DNA of 64,000 nucleotides, from the NCBI RefSeq assembly GCF_001693415.1, contig NZ_MAKX01000001.1:1010047-1074046 (forward strand), written 5' to 3'. Position 1 is the first letter of the stretch; each line of letters opens with the position of its first letter. This document shows positions 25,353-34,515 of this stretch, one piece after another. Below the pieces are notes generated by a model. It ran no database searches. It saw only the letters and a program-made list of their open reading frames with translations, and had not been told where the DNA came from. The stretch comes from Tenacibaculum soleae. GTDB lineage: Bacteria > Bacteroidota > Bacteroidia > Flavobacteriales > Flavobacteriaceae. Position numbers and translations under genes: made by a program.

Positions 25353-26591
25353 ATGTCGAAAGAAGAAAACTTACAATGTTCCTTTTGTGGGCGTAAAAAA
25401 CCAGAAACCGATTTGTTAATCGCAGGTATGGATGCGCATATTTGTGACAAATGTATAGAGCAAGCACACGGAATTGTAGAGGAAGAAATAACTGAAGCTA
25501 AAACTGATGGATTGTCTAAAGATTTAACATTAAAAAAACCATTAGAAATAAAAGGTTTTTTAGATGAATATATTATTGGGCAAGATGCTACTAAAAAAGC
25601 AATGGCAGTAGCTGTTTACAATCATTATAAAAGATTATTGCAAGCAAAAGATGATGCTGATGAGGTTGAGATAGAAAAATCAAACATTGTTTTAGTTGGT
25701 GAAACAGGTACTGGTAAAACATTAGTAGCCCGTACTATTGCTAAAATGTTAAATGTACCATTCTCTATTGTTGATGCTACAGTTTTAACGCAAGCAGGTT
25801 ATGTAGGTGAAGATGTTGAAAGTATTTTAAGTCGTTTACTACAAGCTGCAGATTATGATGTAGAAAAAGCCCAGAGAGGAATCGTTTTTATCGATGAAAT
25901 TGATAAAATTGCGCGTAAAGGCGATAATCCATCAATAACTAGAGATGTTTCTGGTGAAGGAGTGCAACAAGCATTATTAAAATTATTAGAAGGGTCAGTG
26001 GTAAATGTAGCTCCTAAAGGAGGAAGAAAGCATCCTGATCAAAAATTTATTGAGGTAGATACTAAAGATATTTTATTTATTGCAGGCGGTGCTTTTTCTG
26101 GAATAGACAGAGTTATTAGCAAGCGTTTAAATATGCAAGCGGTAGGGTACAGCGCATCAATAGATGAAGATAAAATAGATGAGGATAATTTATTACAATA
26201 TATTATTCCATCAGATTTAAAATCTTTTGGATTGATTCCAGAAATCATTGGTCGTTTGCCAGTATTAAGTCACATGAATCCGTTAGATGCAGAAACGTTA
26301 AGGGCTATTTTAACGGAACCTAAAAACTCGATTATTAAACAGTATACAAAATTATTTTTAATGGATGATGTTGTATTTAGTTTAACCGAAGAAGCTTTAC
26401 AATATATTGTAGATAAAGCGGTAGCATATAAATTAGGTGCTCGTGGATTGCGTTCGTTATGTGAAGCTATTTTAACAGATGCGATGTTTGATATGCCTAG
26501 TTCTGATGAAAAAGAATTAATAATAACAAAAGAGTATGCTGAAGCTAAAATAACAAAATCGGCTTTAAAGAAATTAAGAGCTGCTTCGTAA
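25353..26591 (+). CDS. clpX: ATP-dependent Clp protease ATPase subunit ClpX
   Basis: The 412-residue AAA+ unfoldase starts at [12 protein letters not shown] (ATG at 25353); the longer frame adds 14 unconvincing codons. It has an intact N-terminal zinc finger (CSFC and CDKC), Walker A GETGTGKT, Walker [11 protein letters not shown] and the substrate-recognising IGF-type loops of ClpX. It works with ClpP. The retained zinc ligands contrast with DnaG and AccD in this window. Confidence 0.96.
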   Translation: MSKEENLQCSFCGRKKPETDLLIAGMDAHICDKCIEQAHGIVEEEITEAKTDGLSKDLTLKKPLEIKGFLDEYIIGQDATKKAMAVAVYNHYKRLLQAKDDADEVEIEKSNIVLVGETGTGKTLVARTIAKMLNVPFSIVDATVLTQAGYVGEDVESILSRLLQAADYDVEKAQRGIVFIDEIDKIARKGDNPSITRDVSGEGVQQALLKLLEGSVVNVAPKGGRKHPDQKFIEVDTKDILFIAGGAFSGIDRVISKRLNMQAVGYSASIDEDKIDEDNLLQYIIPSDLKSFGLIPEIIGRLPVLSHMNPLDAETLRAILTEPKNSIIKQYTKLFLMDDVVFSLTEEALQYIVDKAVAYKLGARGLRSLCEAILTDAMFDMPSSDEKELIITKEYAEAKITKSALKKLRAAS

Positions 26592-26614
26592 TAGACGTAC
26601 AATAAATAGTTACA

Positions 26615-26652
26615 AAAAAAAAGCACCTTATTTTTATAAGGTGCTTTTTTTA
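26615..26652. terminator. bidirectional terminator after clpX
   Basis: A 12-bp stem (AAAGCACCTTAT with ATAAGGTGCTTT) has A and T runs on both sides and separates clpX from the convergent LRR gene. Confidence 0.85.
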
Positions 26653-26668
26653 TTTGCTTAAAAAATAT

Positions 26669-28000
26669 TTAACGAGTTCTTATTTTACTGTGTTTTTGAA
26701 TCCATTCAGTAAGCTGTGCATTGGTTAAATTATATTTTTTTTGCACAATGTTTTTTTTGCTTTGCAAGTAGGCAGTGTTTAAAACTAAATATTCATATTC
26801 TTTAGCTACCGACTTTTTAAACTTTGTATAATAGCTTTCAGAGTTTTCTGAAACAGGTGTCGTTTTTACTTTAAGATCAGCGTTACCAAGTAAATTAATC
26901 CACTCGGTAAATTGATTTGCGTTTAAATTATATTTTTTCTGAATTTCCTCTTTTTTACTTTGTAGGTAAGCCGGTGTAAGAATGGCTTTTTCATACTCTT
27001 CTACAGCAGATTTTTTAAATTTAGCATAATAAGCAGGCGTAAATTTAGCAGGAAGTCCAACATCAGTTGTTTTTGTTACACTTTCTGTAGTTAATAAACT
27101 AGCATATTTAGCAAGCCATTGGGTAAGTTGTGCTGGGTTTAAGCTGTATTTTCGTTGCAATTCCTCTTTTTTACTTTGTAAATGTGCAGCTGTTAAAACA
27201 AGTTTATCATATTCGGTAACTACAGAAAGTTGAAATTTTTCATAATAATTAGAGGCACTTTCTTTTGAAGTGTTATTCTGTGTCGGTTGTTTTTTTACAA
27301 CACTAGGTTGTTGTACAATTGCTTTTTCTTTTTTAATTATAGTTGAAGTAGGGGTACTTACAGTAGCATTTGTAGTGTAGTAAGCTGTGTCGTCTTTATA
27401 CCATGCTTGAGGAATATTATTACGCTGTACGTTGTTTACAACAATGGCGTCAATTTCATTACTAGTAGCATCTAAACTTTCTAACTTAGTACAACCTTTA
27501 ACATCTAATTTAGAAATGCGATTAAAACTACAGTATAAACTTTCAAGGTTTTTGTTGTCTCCAAGAATAAGCTCCGTTAACTCATTGTTATCACAACTTA
27601 CATAAATTAATTCGGTATTGTTTCGAAGGTCAAGGCGCTCAATTTTATTATCGCTACAATTTAAAAAAGTAATAGAAGTGCTTTTAGATAAATCAATTTT
27701 TGTAATATTATTTCCAAAACAATCAATACGTTTTAAATTAGGAAAGCTTTCAAGTCCTGTTAAATCTTTAACTTTAGAGTGTACGTTTGGTAATAACTTG
27801 TTGGTTATAGGGTCGTTAATGTTTAGGTTAACAACATATCTAGCATCACTAACTAAAATACTTCCGTTTAATCCGTTAGAGTCAATTCCTAAGTCGATTA
27901 AACATTCCTCCAAACCAATATCAGGAATAGTAATAGTTTCTTGCGAAGCTACATTTATAGTTAATAATACTGTAAATATGAATGATATATATGTTTTCAT
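26669..28000 (-). CDS. secreted leucine-rich-repeat protein with triple C-terminal repeat
   Basis: The 443-residue protein has a signal peptide ending near NVASQ and leucine-rich repeats of the Bacteroidota type (about residues 75-190, motifs such as LKRIDCFGNNITKIDLS). A threonine/lysine-rich linker follows (about 205-248). Three copies of a roughly 50-residue unit begin at Y252, Y324 and Y390. Each copy reads YYxKFxxS, then EY, LQSKK, KY.L and Q.TEW. No type IX sorting domain is seen. The repeat unit is not one I recognise. It could be a cell-surface binding protein. Confidence 0.75.
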   Translation of the reverse strand: MKTYISFIFTVLLTINVASQETITIPDIGLEECLIDLGIDSNGLNGSILVSDARYVVNLNINDPITNKLLPNVHSKVKDLTGLESFPNLKRIDCFGNNITKIDLSKSTSITFLNCSDNKIERLDLRNNTELIYVSCDNNELTELILGDNKNLESLYCSFNRISKLDVKGCTKLESLDATSNEIDAIVVNNVQRNNIPQAWYKDDTAYYTTNATVSTPTSTIIKKEKAIVQQPSVVKKQPTQNNTSKESASNYYEKFQLSVVTEYDKLVLTAAHLQSKKEELQRKYSLNPAQLTQWLAKYASLLTTESVTKTTDVGLPAKFTPAYYAKFKKSAVEEYEKAILTPAYLQSKKEEIQKKYNLNANQFTEWINLLGNADLKVKTTPVSENSESYYTKFKKSVAKEYEYLVLNTAYLQSKKNIVQKKYNLTNAQLTEWIQKHSKIRTR

Positions 28001-28096
28001 GATTGATAATTTGTGGCAAAACTATATATTTATAAGTTTTTAGCAAATAAAATAGATAAGAGATTTCTTTTTAATCATCAAAATATATAAAACGAG

Positions 28097-28104
28097 TATA
28101 TTTG
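28097..28104 (+). promoter_or_regulatory. -7 promoter element of dnaG
   Basis: TATATTTG is an exact TAnnTTTG match 21-28 bases before the dnaG ATG. Confidence 0.6.
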
Positions 28105-28124
28105 TTCGCTATATTTTATACCAT

Positions 28125-30134
28125 ATGATAACCCAACAAACCATAGAAAGAGTTTTTGAAGCAGCCCAAGTAGAAGAGGTGATAGGAGAGTTTGTGCAGT
28201 TAAAAAAATCAGGAAGTAGTTTTAAAGGGCTCAGCCCGTTTACCGATGAGCGAACCCCATCGTTTATGGTATCGCCAGTAAAACAAATATGGAAAGATTT
28301 TAGTACAGGAAAAGGAGGGAATGCTGTTTCTTTTTTAATGGAACACGAACATTATACTTATCCTGAAGCTATAAAATGGCTTGCTAAGAAATATAATATT
28401 GAAATAGAAGAAACCGAACAATCCGACGAGCAAAAAAAACAACTTAACGAAAGGGAAAGCATGTTTTTGGCTTCTAAATTTGCCAAAGATTATTTTCATG
28501 ATGTGTTAATGAATACTCAAAAAGGACGCGCAATTGGATTGTCGTACTTTAAAGAAAGAGGATTTAGAGAAGATATTATCGAAAAATTCGATTTAGGGTA
28601 TTGTAAAGATGAGTGGGATAATTTTACCAATGCAGCATTAGCCAAAGGGTATGATTTAAAATATTTAAAATCAACCGGATTAACAATCGTAAAAGAGGGT
28701 GGTCCGCAAATAAAAAAATTCGACCGTTTTAAAGGACGTGTAATGTTTCCTATACACAGTATGTCGGGGCGTATTTTAGGATTTGGTGGTAGAATATTAA
28801 CTAATGATAAAAAAGCTGCAAAATATTTAAATTCACCCGAAAGTGATATTTACCATAAAAGTAAAATTTTATACGGAATTTATCATGCCAAAAAAGAAAT
28901 CGCAAAACAAGATAATTGTTATTTGGTAGAAGGGTATACTGATGTAATTTCTTTTTACCAATCAGGTGTAGAAAATGTGGTTGCTTCATCAGGAACTGCA
29001 TTAACAGCCGATCAAATTAGGTTGGTAAATAGATTAACAAAAAACATTACCGTTTTATTTGACGGTGATGCTGCCGGAATTAGAGCTTCTATTAGAGGTA
29101 TCGACTTAATTTTAGAGCAGGGAATGAATGTAAAAGTGGTTTCTTTTCCTGAAGGAGAAGATCCAGATAGTTTTGCAAAAGCACATTCAACAGCTGAATT
29201 AAAAGAATATTTAGCCGATAAATCACAAGATTTTATCGAGTTTAAAGTGTCTTTGTTGATGAAAGAAGCAGCAAACGACCCTGTTAAAAAAGCGGGATTA
29301 ATTCGTGATATTGTTACGAGTATTTCTAAAATTCCTGATGGAATACAGCGAGAAGTATATGTGCAAGAATGTGCGCGTATTATGGATATTTCTGAGCGTG
29401 TTTTATTTAGTGAGTTAGCACAATTGTTAACTAAAGGTTTGGCTAAATCAAATAAAGGAAGTCAAGCCAATAATAATTCAAGTCAACCACCAGCTGAATA
29501 CTTGTACGAGCAAGAACAAGGTGGAATGAGGGCTTTAAAAGGCGGAAAAAAGGGAACTCAGAAAATAGATCAACTAAATATTCTTGAAAAAGAAATTATT
29601 AGAATTTTATTGTTATACGGTAACGAAGTTGTTGATTTTGTAAACTGGGTAGATGGTGTTGATGAAAAAGGACGACCTGTTTTAGAAAAAGAAGAGTATC
29701 AAAATACCGTATCAAACGAGTTGTATTTAAATTTGCAAGAAGATGAAATTGAGTTTGCAAATGAAATTTTTAAACTAACATATTATCAATTGGTACACCA
29801 ATTAAATCAAGATGAAAAAATTTCTATTGATCAATTAATAATGCACGAAAACCAAGAAATATCAAGTTTAGTAACTAATATTTTAATGGATGAAGAAAAA
29901 TATTCGTTAAGTGATTGGGAACGAAAAGAAATTTTTGTAACCGAAACAATTAAAATTCTTCCAAAATTGGTTTCAGATGCAACCTTAAATTTACGAAGGA
30001 TTTTAATAGAAGAAAAAATTAAAGAAATGATGCACGAAGTACAAACGCAAAATGCAGTACTTGATTTAGAGGAAATTTCTAATTATACAGATCTTAAAAA
30101 GCGTCTTTTTGAAAAGTTAAACCGTGTAGTTTAA
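28125..30134 (+). CDS. dnaG: DNA primase DnaG lacking zinc ligands
   Basis: The 669-residue protein has the DnaG order: N-terminal zinc-ribbon-like domain (about 1-100), TOPRIM core (YLVEGYTDVISFYQSG and LFDGDAAGIRA) and a helical C-terminal DnaB-interacting region. The four zinc ligands of the CHC2 ribbon are replaced: the region GLSPFTDERTPSF has S37 and T40, and KDFSTGKGGN has D58 and T61. The fold is otherwise well conserved, so the domain may work without metal. It primes replication. Confidence 0.93.
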   Translation: MITQQTIERVFEAAQVEEVIGEFVQLKKSGSSFKGLSPFTDERTPSFMVSPVKQIWKDFSTGKGGNAVSFLMEHEHYTYPEAIKWLAKKYNIEIEETEQSDEQKKQLNERESMFLASKFAKDYFHDVLMNTQKGRAIGLSYFKERGFREDIIEKFDLGYCKDEWDNFTNAALAKGYDLKYLKSTGLTIVKEGGPQIKKFDRFKGRVMFPIHSMSGRILGFGGRILTNDKKAAKYLNSPESDIYHKSKILYGIYHAKKEIAKQDNCYLVEGYTDVISFYQSGVENVVASSGTALTADQIRLVNRLTKNITVLFDGDAAGIRASIRGIDLILEQGMNVKVVSFPEGEDPDSFAKAHSTAELKEYLADKSQDFIEFKVSLLMKEAANDPVKKAGLIRDIVTSISKIPDGIQREVYVQECARIMDISERVLFSELAQLLTKGLAKSNKGSQANNNSSQPPAEYLYEQEQGGMRALKGGKKGTQKIDQLNILEKEIIRILLLYGNEVVDFVNWVDGVDEKGRPVLEKEEYQNTVSNELYLNLQEDEIEFANEIFKLTYYQLVHQLNQDEKISIDQLIMHENQEISSLVTNILMDEEKYSLSDWERKEIFVTETIKILPKLVSDATLNLRRILIEEKIKEMMHEVQTQNAVLDLEEISNYTDLKKRLFEKLNRVV

Positions 30135-30197
30135 CTTTTGTTGTTAATTGATTTTTATAATTTCTTTTTTGTAAGTTTACAATGAAAAAGAAAAATC

Positions 30198-30329
30198 ATG
30201 AAAAATATATTACATTTCTTAGAGCTTTTAAGGCTCTTGATATTATTGCCAGTAAAAATTTCTAACGGATATAAAAAACAGACATATCAAAAAATTAAAC
30301 GTCAAATGATGTTTTTGAATTTACTTTAA
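30198..30329 (+). CDS. possible 43-residue membrane peptide
   Basis: An ATG at 30198 opens a frame with a hydrophobic segment LELLRLLILLPVKI and a basic tail. It ends nine bases inside the 3' end of convergent nadE. A near-consensus -7 box lies just upstream. I recognise no family, and an overlapping 27-codon frame starts at 30182, so the call is weak. Confidence 0.2.
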   Translation: MKNILHFLELLRLLILLPVKISNGYKKQTYQKIKRQMMFLNLL

Positions 30330-31109
30330 GCTTTTTGGTATTTCGCAAATAGGAATTGGAATCATTTTATGCTGATTAATACTGTTTAGACGGGTATATA
30401 TTTTAAAAACTTCTAATTCTCTGCCAGTAAAGTCAGTATTGTTTTTACCTAAATCTTGCATGTGCATAGCCCATTCTAATTCGTCGTACGAAGCACCTAT
30501 TTGATCTTCATCAGTTCTGCTATCACCAAATAAACCATCGGTAGGTTGTGCTTTTTGAATTGAATTTGGTACGTTTAAATGTGACGCTAAAGCATATACT
30601 TCAGATTTTACTAAATCGGCAATAGGACTTAAATCAACACCTCCATCACCATATTTAGTGTAAAAACCGACACCAAAATCCTCTACTTTATTACCCGTTC
30701 CGGCAACTAATAAACCGTGTAAACCAGCAAAGTAATACAGCGTTGTCATGCGTAAACGAGCTCTTGTGTTTGCTAATGCTAAGTCGGTTTTAGCAGAAAC
30801 TTCGGCTTTAGGAACTACTGTTTTAAAATCTTCAAAAGTACTAGTCAGGTTTACTTCAGCTTCAGTAACGTTATTAAAACGATCTTTTAATAGTTTAATA
30901 TGCTCATTAGCTCTGTTTACTTGACTTGCAGCTTGATGAATTGGCAATTCAACACATAAAGTAGGTAAACCGGTTAATGCACACAAAGTTGAGGTAACCG
31001 CACTATCAATACCACCTGAAATACCAACAACAAACCCGTTTACTCCTGAATTAGTAGCGTAGTTTTTTAACCATTGTACAATATGTTCTGATACTTTTGA
31101 TGCATTCAT
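30321..31109 (-). CDS. nadE: ammonia-dependent NAD synthetase
   Basis: The 262-residue protein adenylates and amidates nicotinic acid adenine dinucleotide to NAD. It shows the PP-loop VGISGGIDSAVTS and the segments LVAGTGNKVEDFGVGFYTKYGDGG and PSxxLxx-like substrate region PTDGLFGDSRTDEDQIG. There is no glutaminase domain, so it uses ammonia. It diverges from gldB. Confidence 0.95.
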   Translation of the reverse strand: MNASKVSEHIVQWLKNYATNSGVNGFVVGISGGIDSAVTSTLCALTGLPTLCVELPIHQAASQVNRANEHIKLLKDRFNNVTEAEVNLTSTFEDFKTVVPKAEVSAKTDLALANTRARLRMTTLYYFAGLHGLLVAGTGNKVEDFGVGFYTKYGDGGVDLSPIADLVKSEVYALASHLNVPNSIQKAQPTDGLFGDSRTDEDQIGASYDELEWAMHMQDLGKNNTDFTGRELEVFKIYTRLNSINQHKMIPIPICEIPKSLK

Positions 31110-31204
31110 AATTAAACAGATTTTATAAGCGTTTATATAAAATTGATATAAACTATTTTAGTAATTTCGACGTTGTAATGTTAAATGTAAATATACTAAA
31201 GTTC

Positions 31205-32167
31205 ATGAGAAAAATTTTAGCACTTTGTGTTTTAGTTTCAAGTTTAATTTCTTGTCAAAAAGAAACAAATTTTAAATTAAATATAGATGTTTCTACAATA
31301 AAAACAAATGTAAATATTGATAGGTTTGATGTTGATTTTTACACAGCAAAACCTAATCAATTAAAGAAATTAAAAACAAAATATCCTTTATTGTTTCCTA
31401 AACAACCAGATAGTGTTTGGGTAAATAAGATGCATGATAAGGATGAAAGAGAGTTGTTTACTGAAACGCAAAAAGTATATGGTAGCGTTGGTAAATTAAC
31501 GGAGGAATTAACGTCACTTTTTAAACATGTAAAGTATTACAACTCTAAGTTTAAAAGCCCAAGAGTAATTACAATGTTAACTAATATTGATTATGATAAC
31601 CGAATTGTATATGCAGATAGTTTGTTGCTAATTTCGTTGGATGCTTATTTAGGTAAAAAACATCGATTTTATAATGATTATCCAGTTTACGTTAAACAAA
31701 ATAATGAAAAAGAACATATTGTAGTTGATGTAGCAAAGTCCATTATAAATGCTCAAATATTACATAGAAAGCAACGTGATTTTATAAACAAAATGATTTA
31801 TAAAGGTAAAAAAATGTATCTGTTAGACGCTTATTTACCAAATGTGTTAGATGCACAAAAAATAGGTTTTTCTAAAACAAAACTTGACTGGGCTAAGAGT
31901 AACGAAGAGCAAATTTGGAAGCATTTTGTTGAAAAAGATATGTTGTATAGTACTAGTAAGGAATTAGATAAACGATTTTTAGATATTGCGCCTTTTTCTA
32001 AATTCTATATGGAGCAAGATAGGCAATCTCCTGGTCGAATAGCTGAGTTTATCGGTTGGCAAATAGTACGATCTTATATGCAAAAGAATGATGTATCTTT
32101 GCAAGAGTTAGTACAAAAAAATGAAGTTGAAATCTTCAAAAAATCAAAATACAAACCAAGGAAATAA
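31205..32167 (+). CDS. gldB: gliding motility lipoprotein GldB
   Basis: The lipoprotein of about 320 residues starts MRKILALCVLVSSLISCQ (ATG at 31205) and has a lipobox with the lipidated cysteine at LISC. The start nine codons earlier would spoil the signal peptide. The body matches GldB, required for gliding in Flavobacterium-type bacteria. Its stop codon overlaps the gldC start by one base, the usual gldBC arrangement. Confidence 0.9.
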   Translation: MRKILALCVLVSSLISCQKETNFKLNIDVSTIKTNVNIDRFDVDFYTAKPNQLKKLKTKYPLLFPKQPDSVWVNKMHDKDERELFTETQKVYGSVGKLTEELTSLFKHVKYYNSKFKSPRVITMLTNIDYDNRIVYADSLLLISLDAYLGKKHRFYNDYPVYVKQNNEKEHIVVDVAKSIINAQILHRKQRDFINKMIYKGKKMYLLDAYLPNVLDAQKIGFSKTKLDWAKSNEEQIWKHFVEKDMLYSTSKELDKRFLDIAPFSKFYMEQDRQSPGRIAEFIGWQIVRSYMQKNDVSLQELVQKNEVEIFKKSKYKPRK

Positions 32168-32502
32168 TGGCGATAGAACACACTTCTAAAATAACTTTTA
32201 AGGTAGGATTAGACGAAAATAAAATTCCGGAAGAAATTTCATGGAATGCAGAGGATGGTGGAATTAGTAATGAGCCTTCAAAAGCGATAATGCTATCTGT
32301 ATGGGATCATAAGAAAAAAGATACTTTGCGTATGGATTTATGGACAAAAGATATGCCTGTTGATGAAATGAAACAATTTTATCATCAAACATTAGTATCT
32401 ATGGCAGGTTCATTTGAAAGAGCAACAAATGACGAAAAAATGAGTGCGACTATGCGAGATTTTTGTGATTATTTTGCTGAGAAACTTGAACTTAAAAAAT
32501 AA
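32167..32502 (+). CDS. gldC: gliding motility protein GldC
   Basis: The 111-residue soluble protein begins MAIEHTSKITFKVGLDENKIPE and has the conserved WDHKKKDTLRMDLWTKDMPVDEMK segment of GldC. It improves gliding and colony spreading in Flavobacterium but its biochemical role is not known. It is translationally coupled to gldB and followed by a strong terminator. Confidence 0.92.
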   Translation: MAIEHTSKITFKVGLDENKIPEEISWNAEDGGISNEPSKAIMLSVWDHKKKDTLRMDLWTKDMPVDEMKQFYHQTLVSMAGSFERATNDEKMSATMRDFCDYFAEKLELKK

Positions 32503-32531
32503 AAAAAGCAGCTTTTAAGCTGCTTTTTTTG
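32503..32531 (+). terminator. terminator of gldBC
   Basis: A stem of AAAAAGCAGCTT with AAGCTGCTTTTT directly follows the gldC stop codon and ends in a T run. Confidence 0.85.
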
Positions 32532-32554
32532 TTAAAGGATAATTATTTTTGATT

Positions 32555-34489
32555 ATGATTAAATACCTAACCTTATTTTTAATTTTAATTACGATTACTG
32601 TTAATAGCCAAAACAATAGTTTAAGGGGAGTTAAAAGTGAAAACGAAGTAAAACAAATTCAAAAAGCTTTTTATTTATTAAATAATAATGAAGAAGATAA
32701 AGCATATTTAATAGCTAAAGATTCAGAAGAAATTTTTAAGTCTCGTTATGCTTTAATGAATAAGAATATAATTTTAGCCTATTACTTTAATAGAAAAGTC
32801 GCAATAGACTCATCAATAATTTATGCAAAAAAATCGCTTAAATTTAATACACAAGGTAGTGATTCAATAAAAGCAAGAAGAAAAGCAACTGTTTGTAATC
32901 TTTTAGGTAAAAACTATAATGTTAAAGGGCTTTATAAAGAAAGTAAAAAATGGTATTTACAAGGAATCGAAGAGGCTCAAAAGTATAACGAAAAATACTC
33001 ATATTATGCTAATACACATGGATTGGCATTAGTATATTATAACGAAAGAGAGTTAGAAAAAGCACTTAGTTTTTTTAAAGAATGTTTAAGTTATAAAGAA
33101 GATAAAGAAATTACTTATGGAAGTTATATAAATATGGGGATGATTTATGGTGAACTTAAAAATTATAAAGCTTCAGATAATTATTTTAAGAAAGCGTATA
33201 ATATGAGTTTGATTGATAATAACACTAATGCAATGGTGGCAATTCTTTTAAATTTAGGAAACAATGCTCAAGAACAAAAACAAGTAAGTAAGGCAAAAGA
33301 GTTTTATACAGAGACAATAAAAATTAGTAAAAAACAAGGGTTTCATCAAACAAAAATAGAGGCAAGAATAGGTTTAGGTAATGTATATTTTTTTTTAAAA
33401 GATTATAAAAATGCCCAATTGTCATATGGTATCGCACTTATTGGAGCATTAGAATTGGGTTTATTAGCAAAACAATTAAAAATTTATGAAAAGTTAAAAG
33501 TACTGGCAATAAAAAGGAAAAATTATAAAGATGCTTTTTATCATAACTCAAAGTATTTTAAAATACGAGATTCTATTAATCAGTTACAGAAAGTAGAAAA
33601 AATTAATGAGTTAGAAGTTAGATATGAAACTATAAAAAAGGAAAAAGAAATTGACTTATTAAAAAAAGATCAAGAATTACAGGAGTTTAATTTGAAAAAA
33701 GAAAAAGAAAATAAAAAATTCATGTTAATTTCTTTTTTAATTCTTCTTGTTCTTGTTATAGGTTTGCTTATTAATTATTATTTGCGCTTACAGGCTCAAA
33801 GTGAATTAAATAAAAAAGAAAAAGAGATTAATTTACAAAAAGTAACAACGTTATATAAAGAAAAAGAACTAGAATTAATAAAAGCAAATATTACCGGAAG
33901 AGATTTAGAACGTGAAAGAATAGCACAAGAATTGCACGATAGTATTGGGGGGAATTTAGCTGCAATAAAATTGCAATTAGCCAGTTCTAAAATTTCAAAT
34001 CCAACTTATATAAAAAAAGTAAGTATTCAAGTAAATGATACTTATACTCAAGTAAGAAACATATCACATTCATTAGTTTCAGATCAAAAAAAAGGAGATG
34101 TTTTTTGTGATGAAATTGAAATGTACTTAAATAATATTGGTGACTCAAGTAATATCATAGCTTCATTTACAGCGCATCCTAAGAAAAAAATAGATGATTT
34201 ACCACAAGAGATAAAAACTGAAGTTTTTAAAATTATTCAAGAATTAATAACCAACACACTTAAGCATGCAAAGGCATCTTTTATGGAGTTAAATGTAAAT
34301 TTATCAGATAAAAAACGCCTAAATATTATGTTTGAAGATAATGGTGTTGGATTTAATTTTTACGAAACAAAAAAAGGCTTAGGGTATCTAAATATAAAAA
34401 ATAGATTAAAGAAGATTAATGGAAAGTTAATGGTGGATTCTAAAAAAGGAAGAGGGACTATTATTAATATTGAAATAAATAAAGCTTAG
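32555..34489 (+). CDS. TPR-containing sensor histidine kinase, orphan
   Basis: The protein of about 644 residues has a signal peptide, then tetratricopeptide repeats (about 30-350) in the periplasm. A coiled linker, one membrane helix (FMLISFLILLVLVIGLLI, about 400) and a HisKA_3-type kinase follow, with phosphorylated H461 in AQELHDSIGGNLAAIK and ATPase motifs EDNGVGFN and GLGYLNIKNRL. The ATG at 32555 is preferred to a TTG two codons earlier. This NarL-type kinase has no response regulator beside it. The signal is unknown. Confidence 0.88.
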   Translation: MIKYLTLFLILITITVNSQNNSLRGVKSENEVKQIQKAFYLLNNNEEDKAYLIAKDSEEIFKSRYALMNKNIILAYYFNRKVAIDSSIIYAKKSLKFNTQGSDSIKARRKATVCNLLGKNYNVKGLYKESKKWYLQGIEEAQKYNEKYSYYANTHGLALVYYNERELEKALSFFKECLSYKEDKEITYGSYINMGMIYGELKNYKASDNYFKKAYNMSLIDNNTNAMVAILLNLGNNAQEQKQVSKAKEFYTETIKISKKQGFHQTKIEARIGLGNVYFFLKDYKNAQLSYGIALIGALELGLLAKQLKIYEKLKVLAIKRKNYKDAFYHNSKYFKIRDSINQLQKVEKINELEVRYETIKKEKEIDLLKKDQELQEFNLKKEKENKKFMLISFLILLVLVIGLLINYYLRLQAQSELNKKEKEINLQKVTTLYKEKELELIKANITGRDLERERIAQELHDSIGGNLAAIKLQLASSKISNPTYIKKVSIQVNDTYTQVRNISHSLVSDQKKGDVFCDEIEMYLNNIGDSSNIIASFTAHPKKKIDDLPQEIKTEVFKIIQELITNTLKHAKASFMELNVNLSDKKRLNIMFEDNGVGFNFYETKKGLGYLNIKNRLKKINGKLMVDSKKGRGTIINIEINKA

Positions 34490-34515
34490 CAATAGCTGTT
34501 GGTTTTAGGAGATTG

